Below are positions 31,090 through 40,009 of a stretch of 64,000 bases of DNA, piece by piece. The stretch covers positions 1-64,000 of the forward strand of contig JACPQD010000104.1 in the NCBI GenBank assembly GCA_016190665.1, written 5' to 3'. Positions within the stretch are counted from its first letter, which is position 1; each line of letters begins with the position of its first letter. Under the pieces are notes generated by a model. That model had not been told where the DNA came from. It saw only the letters and a list, made by a program, of their open reading frames with translations, and did not search any database. A program made the position numbers and the translations under genes. The stretch is from Chloroflexota bacterium. Its GTDB lineage: Bacteria; Chloroflexota; Dehalococcoidia; JACPQD01.

Positions 31090-32724
31090 CTATTTCGCCA
31101 GCCAGGTCTCCACGTGCTTGTACGAGTTCCAGGCGCCGACGGGTGCGGGGTAATTCCTGACGATTTCCCAAATGCCCATGGTCCACATGCCACCCTTAAG
31201 GCTTGGCACCACCGGCAGAAGTTCGAACAGGCGGGAGTGAATGTTGCCTACCAGCCTCTTGCGTTCTTCAAAGTCCAGAATCCTCGACTGCGCTTTCGCC
31301 CATTCTTCCAGTTGCTCATCCCGTAGGGTTGCGTTCCCGAGAATGTTTTCGAGCCAAGCCGTGGGATCATCCGCATCCACTCCCCAGCTATCGAACAGCA
31401 ACTCATACGCCTGGCGGGTCTTGCGGTCTTGCCAAACGGCGGTCTCCAGGATTTCCAGCTTCAAGTCTATGCCGACGGCACCATACTGATCCCGCAGCAC
31501 TTCAGATGCTTGGGCGTGAATGCTGCGCGAAGGCATAGTCAAGGTGAGACCCCTGTCATAGCCAGCCTCGGCCAGCAGCTTCTTGGCCTCCTCAATATCG
31601 GCCGCCTTGTTCGGCCGATATCCGGGCATCTTCAAGATCTCGGCATTCGGAAGGTCCCACTTGCCGTGGGGTTCCGGCAGGAAGAAGGTGGCCAGGATGC
31701 CTTCTCCCCCAAAGGCGACCTTGATGAAATTAGGGCGGTCGATGGCCAGGTGAAGGGCCCGCCGAACCCTGACGTCGCTCAGGGGTTTGTGAGAGACATT
31801 AATGAGGACATATGTGTTGCTCATGCCAACATACCGCAATGGTCTAGCTTTTCCCTTGAGCTCCCGCTCGGTAATCTCTGCCGTAACCGGGTTCAGCCCA
31901 CCCGCCGCCAGCGAGGTAAGCAGCACTCTTCCTGTTCGGAAGGCGGCAAACCCAGTGGCAGGGTCGGTGATGATGTAGAACATAAGTCCGTCCAAATAGG
32001 GACGACCCTTGACGAAATAGTCCTTGTTCTTTGCATATTCAATGCTTGCCCCGGGATAGTAATTGGTGAACCTGAAAGGCCCCGTGCCGAGGACTGTCTT
32101 CTTCATGTCACCCTTCTCCTCCACCACTTTCTTGGGATAGATGACGTGGTGGCTGAGGGCCAGGCCGCCCAGCAAGCTAGCATCGGGGTACTTGGTGACT
32201 ATTTTGACTGTGTTGGCGTCTGGCGTCTCGATCCTATCGACGGAGGCTAGCAAAGCCTTCCTGGGGCTCTGTACGCCCCTCGGAGGGTTGCGCAGCCTGT
32301 CGAGGTTGTACCGTACATCTTCCGCCGTGAGGAGGGTGCCGTCGTGGAACTTTACCCCTTTATTGAGGTAGAACATGTATTCCAGCCCGTCCTTGCTCAT
32401 TTCGTACCTCTCAGCAAGGACATTAATGATTTCACTCTGGTTAAGGGGATTGTATCCCAACAGAGCGTCGTAGGCCGGGATGGCGACCGCGCGCGTGGCC
32501 GCCAGTTGTTGCTGGTGCAGGTCGAAGCCGGGAGGCTCCAGATACGCGCGTATGGGGAGGATGCCGCCATATCTTGGCTTTTCCTCTGTTGCTTTCACCG
32601 TGGGCGTTGGCGCCCCAACCAAGGAGTCTTGGGCGGCTGGGACCGCAGACGGGGCGCAGCTTGCCACTAACAAGCTCACCACGGCTAACAGGCCCGCTAT
32701 CAGCAACCATCTCTTTGTCCTCAC
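31090..32724 (-). CDS. Family-5 extracellular solute-binding lipoprotein (SBP copy 4)
   Basis: A 544-residue SBP with lipobox LLVASC (Cys23). YGGILPIRAYLEPPGFDLHQQQ and YMFYLNKGVKFHDGTLLTAEDVRYN mark the family. In the ligand region it has FRTGRVLLTSLAAGGLNP where others have LLLPLAA-type segments, and it ends AWNSYKHVETWLAK. A GTG start with GGGAGG about 10 nt upstream is likely. It lies 76 bp downstream of UGSC copy 2 and ends before the GRE copy 1 promoter region, so it may close the upstream transcript. Confidence 0.9.
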   Translation of the reverse strand: MRTKRWLLIAGLLAVVSLLVASCAPSAVPAAQDSLVGAPTPTVKATEEKPRYGGILPIRAYLEPPGFDLHQQQLAATRAVAIPAYDALLGYNPLNQSEIINVLAERYEMSKDGLEYMFYLNKGVKFHDGTLLTAEDVRYNLDRLRNPPRGVQSPRKALLASVDRIETPDANTVKIVTKYPDASLLGGLALSHHVIYPKKVVEEKGDMKKTVLGTGPFRFTNYYPGASIEYAKNKDYFVKGRPYLDGLMFYIITDPATGFAAFRTGRVLLTSLAAGGLNPVTAEITERELKGKARPLRYVGMSNTYVLINVSHKPLSDVRVRRALHLAIDRPNFIKVAFGGEGILATFFLPEPHGKWDLPNAEILKMPGYRPNKAADIEEAKKLLAEAGYDRGLTLTMPSRSIHAQASEVLRDQYGAVGIDLKLEILETAVWQDRKTRQAYELLFDSWGVDADDPTAWLENILGNATLRDEQLEEWAKAQSRILDFEERKRLVGNIHSRLFELLPVVPSLKGGMWTMGIWEIVRNYPAPVGAWNSYKHVETWLAK

Positions 32725-32800
32725 GGTAATGCCTCCCTTCCGCTTGCTTGTTTCGCCCAGAGCGCAAGCCCACCTACAGGCAGGTGAAAACGGGCAGTCC

Positions 32801-33364
32801 CTATGGATTAGCGGCCTGCACCATCTCCTTGGAGCCAGTCAGCACCTCGACCACTCGCTCGATGGCATCATCGGCGTATCGCTCTATCGTTGCCTGAGGC
32901 ATTCCGCCTATCGGATGCGGCACTTTGACTATGGGGAGAGTGGGCCGGCCAAGCATCTTCACTTGAGCCCGTGCGAGCCTCTCGAAGACGTCCGTGCAGA
33001 AAGTGACTACTGGAAGCCCTCGTTTCTCCAGCTCTATTGCAGCGTGGGCACCCCACGTTGTGCAGGCGCCTCAGTCGCCTATACCATTGAGAACGAAATC
33101 GCACTTCTCTGACAGCTCTTTGAGCATTCCCTCGGCGATGGCCCCTCCGGGATGTCTCAGCATCCAGGGTAAGCTGCCCACGCCAAAGGCCTCTTTCAGC
33201 CTTTTTTCGACTCGCGCCAGCAGGATATCGCCCCCGGGCTTGTAGTTGTATAGAACAACCATCGACTTGCCACGCAGGCTGTCGATTCTCGGCGCGGCAG
33301 GCAGCTCTGGCACCGCAGTCTTGACCCCAGCGGGATTGTGGACCCTAACCATTTCTTTGGGCAT
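32801..33364 (-). CDS. UGSC-family selenoprotein, separate subunit (copy 2); TGA 33071-33073 = Sec
   Basis: The ORF track stops at NGIGD (33071), but the same frame continues UGACTTWGAHAAIELEKRGLPVVT through KVPHPIGGMPQ to a TAG at 32801-32803. The distal half is not listed as an in-frame ORF because it lacks an early start. The full product is 187 residues with Sec98 in a UGAC motif (Ala in place of Ser). ATG at 33364 is preferred, with GGAAGGAG 7 nt upstream. Its N-terminal half (SLRGKSMVVLYNYKPGGD) is the small alpha/beta domain shared by all six copies. Partner-family copy 2 ends 20 bp upstream. Confidence 0.85.
33043..33057 (-). promoter_or_regulatory. SECIS-like stem-loop, UGSC copy 2
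   Basis: CGTGG (nt 14-18 after TGA), loop GGTGC, CCACG (nt 24-28). GU lies at nt 20-21; outer TGCA arms (nt 7-10 and about 30-33) could extend the helix. Confidence 0.65.
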
Positions 33365-33384
33365 GTCGTTGCTCCTTCCGGACA

Positions 33385-34452
33385 TTACTTCTTGGGCAGG
33401 CGTATCGGCTTGGTGACTGGATGAGCTCTGGTTATGGCGCCCATGAAAGCGGAATGCTTTCCTGGACCGCCGAGCACCAGGATAGTGATATCCTCGGGCT
33501 TCAGTGCGACCGGTACACGGCCGTCGTCGTCAATGTGAATGCCGGTCAGCTCGAGTTGCTGCTTTCGCCACGGCCCCAGCTCCGGCCCATAATAGCTGAG
33601 CGGCAGCCCAGCATGATCAAGGACGAACTGGCGAACCATGGCCTTGGTGTAGCCTCCGCGAGCGACGACCTCCGCATGCTCGGGACAAAAGGCGAGAATA
33701 GAGTCGGCGAATAACATAGTGTTCCCGTTGCCTAAGGGGCTCATGGCATGGCTCAACGTGGTTAACACGCCGACGGCCGTAGTGCTGCTCCGTTCCAGCA
33801 CGTCGTGCGGGCAATCGGCCGGGAAAACGGTTACGACGTTATCTCCCTTCTCGTAGCCCTTCTCTACGTGAAGCGGTTCCCAGGGACTTTGCTCCTCATT
33901 CTCCCCCACGCAAAACGTATACTTGCTGGGCATCCCCGTAGTGGAGAGGTCGAGTATGCCGGGCGTGGCGCCTCCGACGTTAAGCATGATGAGGCGTAAC
34001 GCCCGGCCGATGGTGGCGTTGGCGCGCCAGCCCGGCCCGAAGCAGTTGCTGCGACAGTTGATGTTCAAGTCTTTGCGGATTGGGCCATTCACCACAATGA
34101 GGGGAGCCGCTCCGTGAGTGGTAGCTTGCAGGCCGTGCAAATTGAACTCGCCTTCCGTTATCGCTTCCACGGCGGCGACGACCACAGGCAGGTATTCGGG
34201 AAGGCACCCGGCCATCACCGCATTGATCGCGACCTTCTGAACAGTAGCATCCGCCCAGATTGGCGGGATCTTCCCGAGCACCTCGGACGGACTGCGGTCG
34301 GCGCCCAAAAGCATCGCTTCCACCGCCTCGTCGACAGGCGGCGCAATGGGCAGGCCGTCGGTCCAGCCCTGTTCTTGAAACAAGTTGTTTATGGTCTGGA
34401 AGTCGTTCTCCACCAGGAAACTGGGTTGCTCAACGGCCACTCGGTGGGTCAT
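33385..34452 (-). CDS. UGSC-partner (TDGLP) family protein, separate (copy 2)
   Basis: A 355-residue member of the partner family. It has QGWTDGLPIAPPVDEAVEAML, ATVQKVAINAVMAGCLPEYLPVVVAAVEA, a THGAAPLIVVNGPI segment, GWRANATIGRALRLIMLNVGG and ENEEQSPWEPLHVEKGY. The conserved Cys in GCLPEY is retained. No cofactor motif is recognised. UGSC copy 2 follows after 20 bp with its own RBS. The fusion copies upstream suggest this pair is the split version of the same architecture, although the gene order is partner-then-UGSC, the reverse of the fusions. Confidence 0.75.
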   Translation of the reverse strand: MTHRVAVEQPSFLVENDFQTINNLFQEQGWTDGLPIAPPVDEAVEAMLLGADRSPSEVLGKIPPIWADATVQKVAINAVMAGCLPEYLPVVVAAVEAITEGEFNLHGLQATTHGAAPLIVVNGPIRKDLNINCRSNCFGPGWRANATIGRALRLIMLNVGGATPGILDLSTTGMPSKYTFCVGENEEQSPWEPLHVEKGYEKGDNVVTVFPADCPHDVLERSSTTAVGVLTTLSHAMSPLGNGNTMLFADSILAFCPEHAEVVARGGYTKAMVRQFVLDHAGLPLSYYGPELGPWRKQQLELTGIHIDDDGRVPVALKPEDITILVLGGPGKHSAFMGAITRAHPVTKPIRLPKK

Positions 34453-34557
34453 GATATTTGCTCCTCATATCATTCTGTTTCCATTTGAACGCCTGTCAGG
34501 CTGCCCGGATACCTCCTGGAAGGATCAGCATGTCCCCTTGTGAAACTTGAATCCCAT

Positions 34558-36372
34558 CTACATGGCGGGAAGCGGACCCAGGTCCTCTCCAGCCTGTTTG
34601 ATCAGCTCGCTCCAATTCGTGGGCAGCTTGATTTCCTTGCTTATGGGCTCGAACTTGCCCGAGTATCCCGTCTGCATCCAGTAGCCGTGTCCCGACTGAT
34701 CACCTCCAGCAACGACTATCATGAAGTTCTCCGGTCTGCTCGTTATCGGGCAGGGATCGGGAGACCCTGCCTCTGGCGGTTTGTAGTTACCCAGGTCACG
34801 CCACGGGACTTTTGTATGCTGCCACAAGAAGGCTTTCACCTTTTCCTTGGTCCAACCTAGATTTGCCAGCGGTCCAGCGGCAAAGCGTCCCAATAGCACA
34901 ACTCCAGGTATATTGTATGCGTGACGCCAATTCCCGCTATGCCTCATGTATGCCGCCATGCTCGTCAGCGTCTTTAACGTAGCCTCCTCGGTGGTTGTTC
35001 TCACGCAGTTCAGGTTGTTGGTACCGGCGACAGCAACGACGGTCACCACGTTGCTCTCTCTGGAGAAACCGCGCTCCACGTGTAGGGGCGCCCAGGGGCT
35101 ACCATCCTCATCCTCGGCGAAAACGACATTGGCATACCTGGCCGGCCCCCCATATAGCGACATGCTTCCTGACCCTGGAACGGCTCCGCCCGCAGTAAGG
35201 AAGAGTAGTCTGAGAGCCCGTCCAATCGTGGCGCCCGCCGGATGCTTTGGGTCCGGGCCCAGACAGCCGTACCTTGAGTTGAGGCGGATTTGCCTGGCCG
35301 CCGGTCCGTTGACAATCACCACGGGATAGACGCTGCAGGTGGTTGAATTCATCCTCTCATGGTGGAATCGAGGGTCGGCGATGGCCTCCACCGCAGCGAT
35401 CAAAGTTGGCAAGTACTCGGGACGACCTCCGGCCATGGCAAGGTTGACAGCGATTATTTCTATAGTGGCTATTCCACCTCTGGGCAGGATCTTGGCCACC
35501 ACCTTGTCATGAGGAAGGTCTGCGCCTGTCAGTATCCAATCAACTGACTCTTTTGTTGCCGGCTGGATGGGCAGTCCATCAGCCCAGGAGTTCCTGAGGA
35601 ACAGGTTATTCATTCTAGCAATAGCTTCCCTGTAGTCTCTGCCCTGAACCGTCACCTTCGGCGGTGTGTGAGTCTTCTTCGCTCCGCTGCCGGGCCTCCA
35701 TCTGGTTAGCCCGAAGACAATCTTGTCGATATTCTGCTCAAGTGGGGTTAGATCACTACCGGGCAGGAACATTTCGATGGGGAATTCGAACACGGTTGGA
35801 GCCTCGGCCGGGAATCCAAGGTTGGCAAACGCGTTAGACACGGCTCGTGGAAAGCCTCTACGTGTGACCACTGTCGAAGGTATTCCGAGTTTCTCGACTC
35901 TTGCGGCGGCCCGACCGGCTGCTGTTGAGCAACCACCTCAACCGGCGTTGCCGACGATGACAGCCTGGCATCCCTTCCGCTTCACAATCTCACTAATGTC
36001 GTCAATGTCAATCTCGTCATTCCCGATAGGGAACTCGGTGTAGGGGATGGTCCGCACATCGGGGAAGCCTTTCCGGAGCGCCTCCCGCATCAGAGAAAAC
36101 GTCCTGTCAGCCTCCCACACTCCGTTTGACAACTCGCAAATCGTTTTGCCTCCCAGAGTATCAAGACGGGGTGCGTGGACCTCGGGCACGTCAAAAGCGC
36201 CGGTCGGGTCGTAGAGCTCCAGTGTCACTGGGCCTGCAGCATTTGGCGCCTCCTTGACTGCTCGCGCGGCGGGTTGAGTTGTTGATGCTGGTTCCATTGC
36301 CGGCTTCTCCCAAAATCCGTTCTTACCTTTTCTTCCTTCCCCTGTCGCAGGAACGACGGGCACGTGTGCCAT
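34558..36372 (-). CDS. UGSC-partner fusion selenoprotein (copy 3); TGA 35938-35940 = Sec
   Basis: One frame runs from 36372 to 34558, interrupted only by TGA at AVIVGNAG-U-GGCSTAAGRAAARVEKLG. Read through, it is 604 residues: a proline/alanine-rich N-terminal extension (1-50), the UGSC domain (about 50-210, Sec145, motif UGGC), a linker (FPIEMFLPGSDLTPLEQN), and the partner domain (about 240-600; NSWADGLPIQPATKESV and PWAPLHVERGF). In this copy GCLPEY is GGRPEY, losing the conserved Cys. Initiation could also be at M26. Automatic annotation would split this into a 144-residue and a 437-residue protein. Confidence 0.85.
35906..35922 (-). promoter_or_regulatory. SECIS-like stem-loop, UGSC copy 3
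   Basis: GC-a-GCC pairs with GGC-c-GC around loop GGTCG (nt 16-32 after TGA, one internal mismatch). GU lies at nt 23-24. Confidence 0.55.
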
Positions 36373-36458
36373 GCGCTGAGTTCCCTAAAATACGCACAAT
36401 TCTTGCGTCTTGTACATGCCAGCCAATAACAGCAGTCAAACCGAGCCTGGAGGCACCT

Positions 36459-37514
36459 TCACCGTATGAGTTTCGTCACAGCATGGGTGACCTGGGTGGA
36501 GCAGCCCGGGATGTAAGCGCAATGCCCTCCCGCGCCGCCGGCAACCACGATGTGCATGTCCTCAACACGGTTGGCGCAGGGGATGTAAGTATCGGCGTTC
36601 AGCTCTCCAACTACGCGTCTTACGTCCATGAACTCCATCACTGGCTCGTTGATGATCGCCTCGGCGACCTCTGGAGTGAAGCCAGACACCCTGAGCCTGG
36701 CGTTCTCAAAGAGGTATCGTCTGGCGTCCTCTTTCGAGTAGCCATCCCTCGCGATAAGTCTGGCGTGCTCAGGACAAATGATGATCAACGCCCAACCATG
36801 CCGGGGGCTGCCGCCGATGGCCATCATTCGGGCAAGGCCGGCCAGGAACTCCCGTCCGGTTGCCGCGTAGGGTCGGATATTAGAGTTGCCCCCGGCGCCG
36901 AAAGCGGTCACAGTGCTCGAGTCAGCACTGAAGCCGAGGTCATGATGGAATGCGGGCCAGGGACTTTCGTCCTCGCTCTCGGCAAGGCAGAAGGAATACC
37001 TTCCCGGCTGCCCCTGGGTGGCGCGGTCAGTGTCTCCCGCCAGTCCTCCGCCCACATTTATCATGATGAGCCTCAAGCAGCGTCCAATGGTGGCATTGGC
37101 GCGGTTACCTTCCCCCAGGCAATTATAGCCACTGTTAATGTGGAGCTTCTTGGCCACGGGACCGTTGACAAGAAAGAGAGGAGTAATGGGGTTAGTCGTA
37201 GTTTGTATTCCGTAAAGGTTAAAGCCCTCCTCAACAATCGCCTGCACGGCGGCAATGACGACTGGCAAGTATTCAGGCAAGCACCCCGCCATGACGGCGT
37301 TCGCCGCAATCTTCTCGACAGTAGCAACTCCCTGCTTTGGCGCTACAAGACCTATTACTTCCTGGGGGTCTCGATCCACTGCCTCCAGCATTCGTTGCAC
37401 CCTCTCCACCGTCGGAGGGATGATCGGCAATCCGTCGGTCATCCTCTCGCGATAGAAGATCTCGTTGATCTCCTCCAGGGAGTCAGGCGTCCGCACTCTG
37501 TCTGTGATCGCCAT
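36459..37514 (-). CDS. UGSC-partner (TDGLP) family protein, separate (copy 4)
   Basis: A 351-residue partner-family protein with YRERMTDGLPIIPPTVERVQ, VATVEKIAANAVMAGCLPEYLPVVIAAVQA, TNPITPLFLVNGPVA, GNRANATIGRCLRLIMINVGG and ESEDESPWPAFHHDLGF. It lies 14 bp downstream of UGSC copy 4, in the order UGSC-partner that matches the fused proteins. A single deletion of the intervening stop and start would create the fused form. Confidence 0.75.
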   Translation of the reverse strand: MAITDRVRTPDSLEEINEIFYRERMTDGLPIIPPTVERVQRMLEAVDRDPQEVIGLVAPKQGVATVEKIAANAVMAGCLPEYLPVVIAAVQAIVEEGFNLYGIQTTTNPITPLFLVNGPVAKKLHINSGYNCLGEGNRANATIGRCLRLIMINVGGGLAGDTDRATQGQPGRYSFCLAESEDESPWPAFHHDLGFSADSSTVTAFGAGGNSNIRPYAATGREFLAGLARMMAIGGSPRHGWALIIICPEHARLIARDGYSKEDARRYLFENARLRVSGFTPEVAEAIINEPVMEFMDVRRVVGELNADTYIPCANRVEDMHIVVAGGAGGHCAYIPGCSTQVTHAVTKLIR

Positions 37515-37528
37515 CTCTCAATTCCTTC

Positions 37529-38095
37529 CTATGAGGGGATAGGTTCAGCCGTGGCCCGGGTCAACCCGGAGACGACGGCGCCGAACACTCCGGCGGCCCT
37601 CTCCTTTACATCGTCCCGGGTCAGACCACTCCAACTGTACGGATGGGGTATGGTAACAATGTTGAGGTTCGGCATGCCCAGGGTCTTTGCCAGACCGCGG
37701 GCCAGGGGCGCAAACTCCGTGGTGGTGATGAGCACCGTCGGTTTGCCCCTCTTCTCGAACTCCAGCGCATCGCGGAGACTCCACGATGTGCACCCTCCTC
37801 AGTCCCCCAAGCCAATCACCATGGCATCGCACTTGTCCGCCATCTCCTGCACCAGTTCCTTCGGGGCAGGCCGTGGGACCACGGGCTTCTTCCTCTGAAC
37901 AGCCTCAAGGGAAGGATACTCCCCAACGAGCAATTCCTCCAGGTCGACTAGAAACAAATGGAAATTGGACTTGCCGTTATTGAGCAGGCCGATCACCTTG
38001 CCATCCAGGCCGGCCAGCCGCGGAGATATGCCCCCCTGGCTGACCTGGGGCTTGCCCCTGGGATCCACTAGCTCTACGAATCGAACTTCAGCCAT
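37529..38095 (-). CDS. UGSC-family selenoprotein, separate subunit (copy 4); TGA 37799-37801 = Sec
   Basis: Two ORFs (37799-38200 and 37529-37735) join in one frame through a TGA: AMVIGLGD-U-GGCTSWSLRDALEFEKRG. The preferred start is ATG at 38095 (MAEVRFVELVDPRGK), behind AAAGGGGG; the extra 35 residues in the ORF track look non-coding. The product is 188 residues with Sec99. After the motif it reads LITTTEFAPLARGL...MPNLNIVTIPHPYSW, ending in a short basic/acidic tail. The IPHP segment parallels KVPHP in copy 2. Confidence 0.85.
37768..37788 (-). promoter_or_regulatory. SECIS-like stem-loop, UGSC copy 4
   Basis: CATCG/CGATG (nt 11-15 and 27-31 after TGA) plus inner GGA/TCC close a GTC loop, with GU at nt 20-21. 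Confidence 0.65.
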
Positions 38096-38181
38096 GTTTC
38101 CCCCTTTCATATTCGTATTTTGTGCCCCCGCTCGGGAATGGGCGCCACTCGGACAGAGAGGCATCGACCGCCTTGATGCCA

Positions 38182-39879
38182 TCAGCCTTTGGCCAGCCAA
38201 ACGTCCTGGAACTTATGGTTCCTCTTTACGCTCCTATGGGGCGTCCAATTCTGCACCTCGTCCCGCCAGATGGCCCGATAGCTTTGCCAGGTGACAACAA
38301 TCTTGGGCGCCTCTTGGTGGATGACTCTCTGCATCTCCCAGATGGTTTCCTTGCGTCTCCCTGGATCTAATGTGATGCTCTGGGTCTTGAAAAGCTCATC
38401 ATACTTGGGGCTGCTCCATCCCCCATAGTTTTTTGAGCTTCCAGTGAGATAGTATTCATTCAGAAGTAAGTCTGGCTCGTCGTGGCTGCTTCCGTCCGCA
38501 TAAGAAGCCACCTCGAAATTCCCCTTGAAGAGCCTGTCCCTGGATGCCGCCAACTCCACGACCTGGATAGTGGCAGAAATCCCGCCCTTGGCCAGTTGGT
38601 CCCGGCTGAACTCGGCGGTCTCCTTGGCGTGCATACTGGTGCTTGTCAGGATCGTGGTCTTGAAGCCCTGTGGGTAACCCGCTTCGGCAATAAGCTTCTT
38701 TGCCTCGGCCATATCTTGATCCTTGGGCTTGCGGAATCCGGGCAGCGCCATGAGGTCTTTCTCCGGGAGCGCCCAAGGAGACCCGGGCAGGGCGTAGCCA
38801 TATCCAGGCTCGCCGCTACCGGCGCGTATCACCTTGGCCCCCGCCTCTCTATCCATGAGCAGGTTAACTGACCGTCTTACGCGGACATCGCTCCAGGGCT
38901 CTTTCTGCGCGTTCGGTATGAGCGAGGTCATGTTGGGCGTCAACCTGGTCTGCGCCACCAGCTTGGGATCAGAACTTTGAAGCTCCCTCGCCTGAGCACT
39001 GGTTGGCCCGGCAACTAGCGGGAGCAAGAGGACCTGGCTCGTTCGCAGGGCGGCGAACCTGGCCATCTCGTCGAGGATGATATAGATGGTAATGCCGTCG
39101 AGATACGGGCGGCCTCTGACAAAGTAATCGGGGTTCTTTTTTAACTTGAAGGCGACGTCGGCATCGAAGCCTGCAAACTTGAAAGGCCCGGTGCCCAGGA
39201 CGTCCCTTTTCATATCGCCCTTCTCTTTGATGACATGAGGGGCGAAAATGAAGTTCTTCTCTATGGCCAGAAGCTGCAAGAAGGACGCCTGAGGCCGTTT
39301 CAAGGTTACCTTCACCGTCGCTGGGTCCGGGGCTTCTATCTTTCCGACGGCGGCATAAAGCTCCTTGCGGGGTGAGAGCATGCCCCTGGGCGGGAAGATA
39401 ATCCGCTCCAGGTTGAACTTCACATCTTCAGACACTAGCGGCTTGCCATCGTGGAATTTTACCCCCTCGTGGAGTCGGAAGGTGTAAATGAGGCCATCAG
39501 CGCTTACATCCCAACTTCTCGCCAGGTCCCCTATTACTTTGTCTTCTTCAAGGGGGTCATTGCGAACCAGGGTGCTATAGGCTGAAGAGAGGGGGATCTG
39601 TATTCCAGCAGACGTTTCCTGGTGCATATCAAAATGGGGAATGGCATGCCGGCTGCCTACGATTAGTATGCCCCCGTATCGCGGCTGACCTGTCGCCGAT
39701 TTCGGTGTGGGCTCTGGCGCTGCTGATGGCGTGATAGAGGAAACGGTCGGTGGCTTAATCGCCGGCGAGACATCGGCCTTTGAAGTGGCAGAAGGCAACG
39801 TGGCCGGGCCGCAACTTGCGAGCAGCAGTCCGAAGACTGCCAGACGACCCACGGTGACGAAGGAATTCCCTTTTCGCAT
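38182..39879 (-). CDS. Family-5 extracellular solute-binding lipoprotein (SBP copy 5)
   Basis: A 565-residue SBP. ATG at 39879 follows AAAGGAGG and gives MRKGNSFVTVGRLAVFGLLLASC (Cys23); the longer ORF start is rejected. YGGILIVGSRHAIPHFDMHQETS and YTFRLHEGVKFHDGKPLVSEDVKFN match copy 1 closely, as do PGYGYALPGSPWALPEKDLMALPGF and the ending NHKFQDVWLAKG. Copies 1 and 5 are therefore recent paralogues probably sharing ligand class. It is flanked by UGSC copies 5 (upstream) and 4 (downstream). Confidence 0.9.
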   Translation of the reverse strand: MRKGNSFVTVGRLAVFGLLLASCGPATLPSATSKADVSPAIKPPTVSSITPSAAPEPTPKSATGQPRYGGILIVGSRHAIPHFDMHQETSAGIQIPLSSAYSTLVRNDPLEEDKVIGDLARSWDVSADGLIYTFRLHEGVKFHDGKPLVSEDVKFNLERIIFPPRGMLSPRKELYAAVGKIEAPDPATVKVTLKRPQASFLQLLAIEKNFIFAPHVIKEKGDMKRDVLGTGPFKFAGFDADVAFKLKKNPDYFVRGRPYLDGITIYIILDEMARFAALRTSQVLLLPLVAGPTSAQARELQSSDPKLVAQTRLTPNMTSLIPNAQKEPWSDVRVRRSVNLLMDREAGAKVIRAGSGEPGYGYALPGSPWALPEKDLMALPGFRKPKDQDMAEAKKLIAEAGYPQGFKTTILTSTSMHAKETAEFSRDQLAKGGISATIQVVELAASRDRLFKGNFEVASYADGSSHDEPDLLLNEYYLTGSSKNYGGWSSPKYDELFKTQSITLDPGRRKETIWEMQRVIHQEAPKIVVTWQSYRAIWRDEVQNWTPHRSVKRNHKFQDVWLAKG

Positions 39880-40009
39880 TGTCAGCCTCCTTTCGTTTTC
39901 ATGCGTCAGCGGGAAGAAGCGCAGGCCGGCCTGCGGGATGTCAGGAGTGAATTGGCTCCTGGCACTCAGCGCCGCGCCCTTCAAATTCCGGAACGAAGCC
40001 GGAACGATC

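Noticed and set aside
36279-37898. 539-codon plus-strand ORF over the UGSC/partner genes
   Set aside because: Antisense shadow; the opposite strand carries conserved paralogues.
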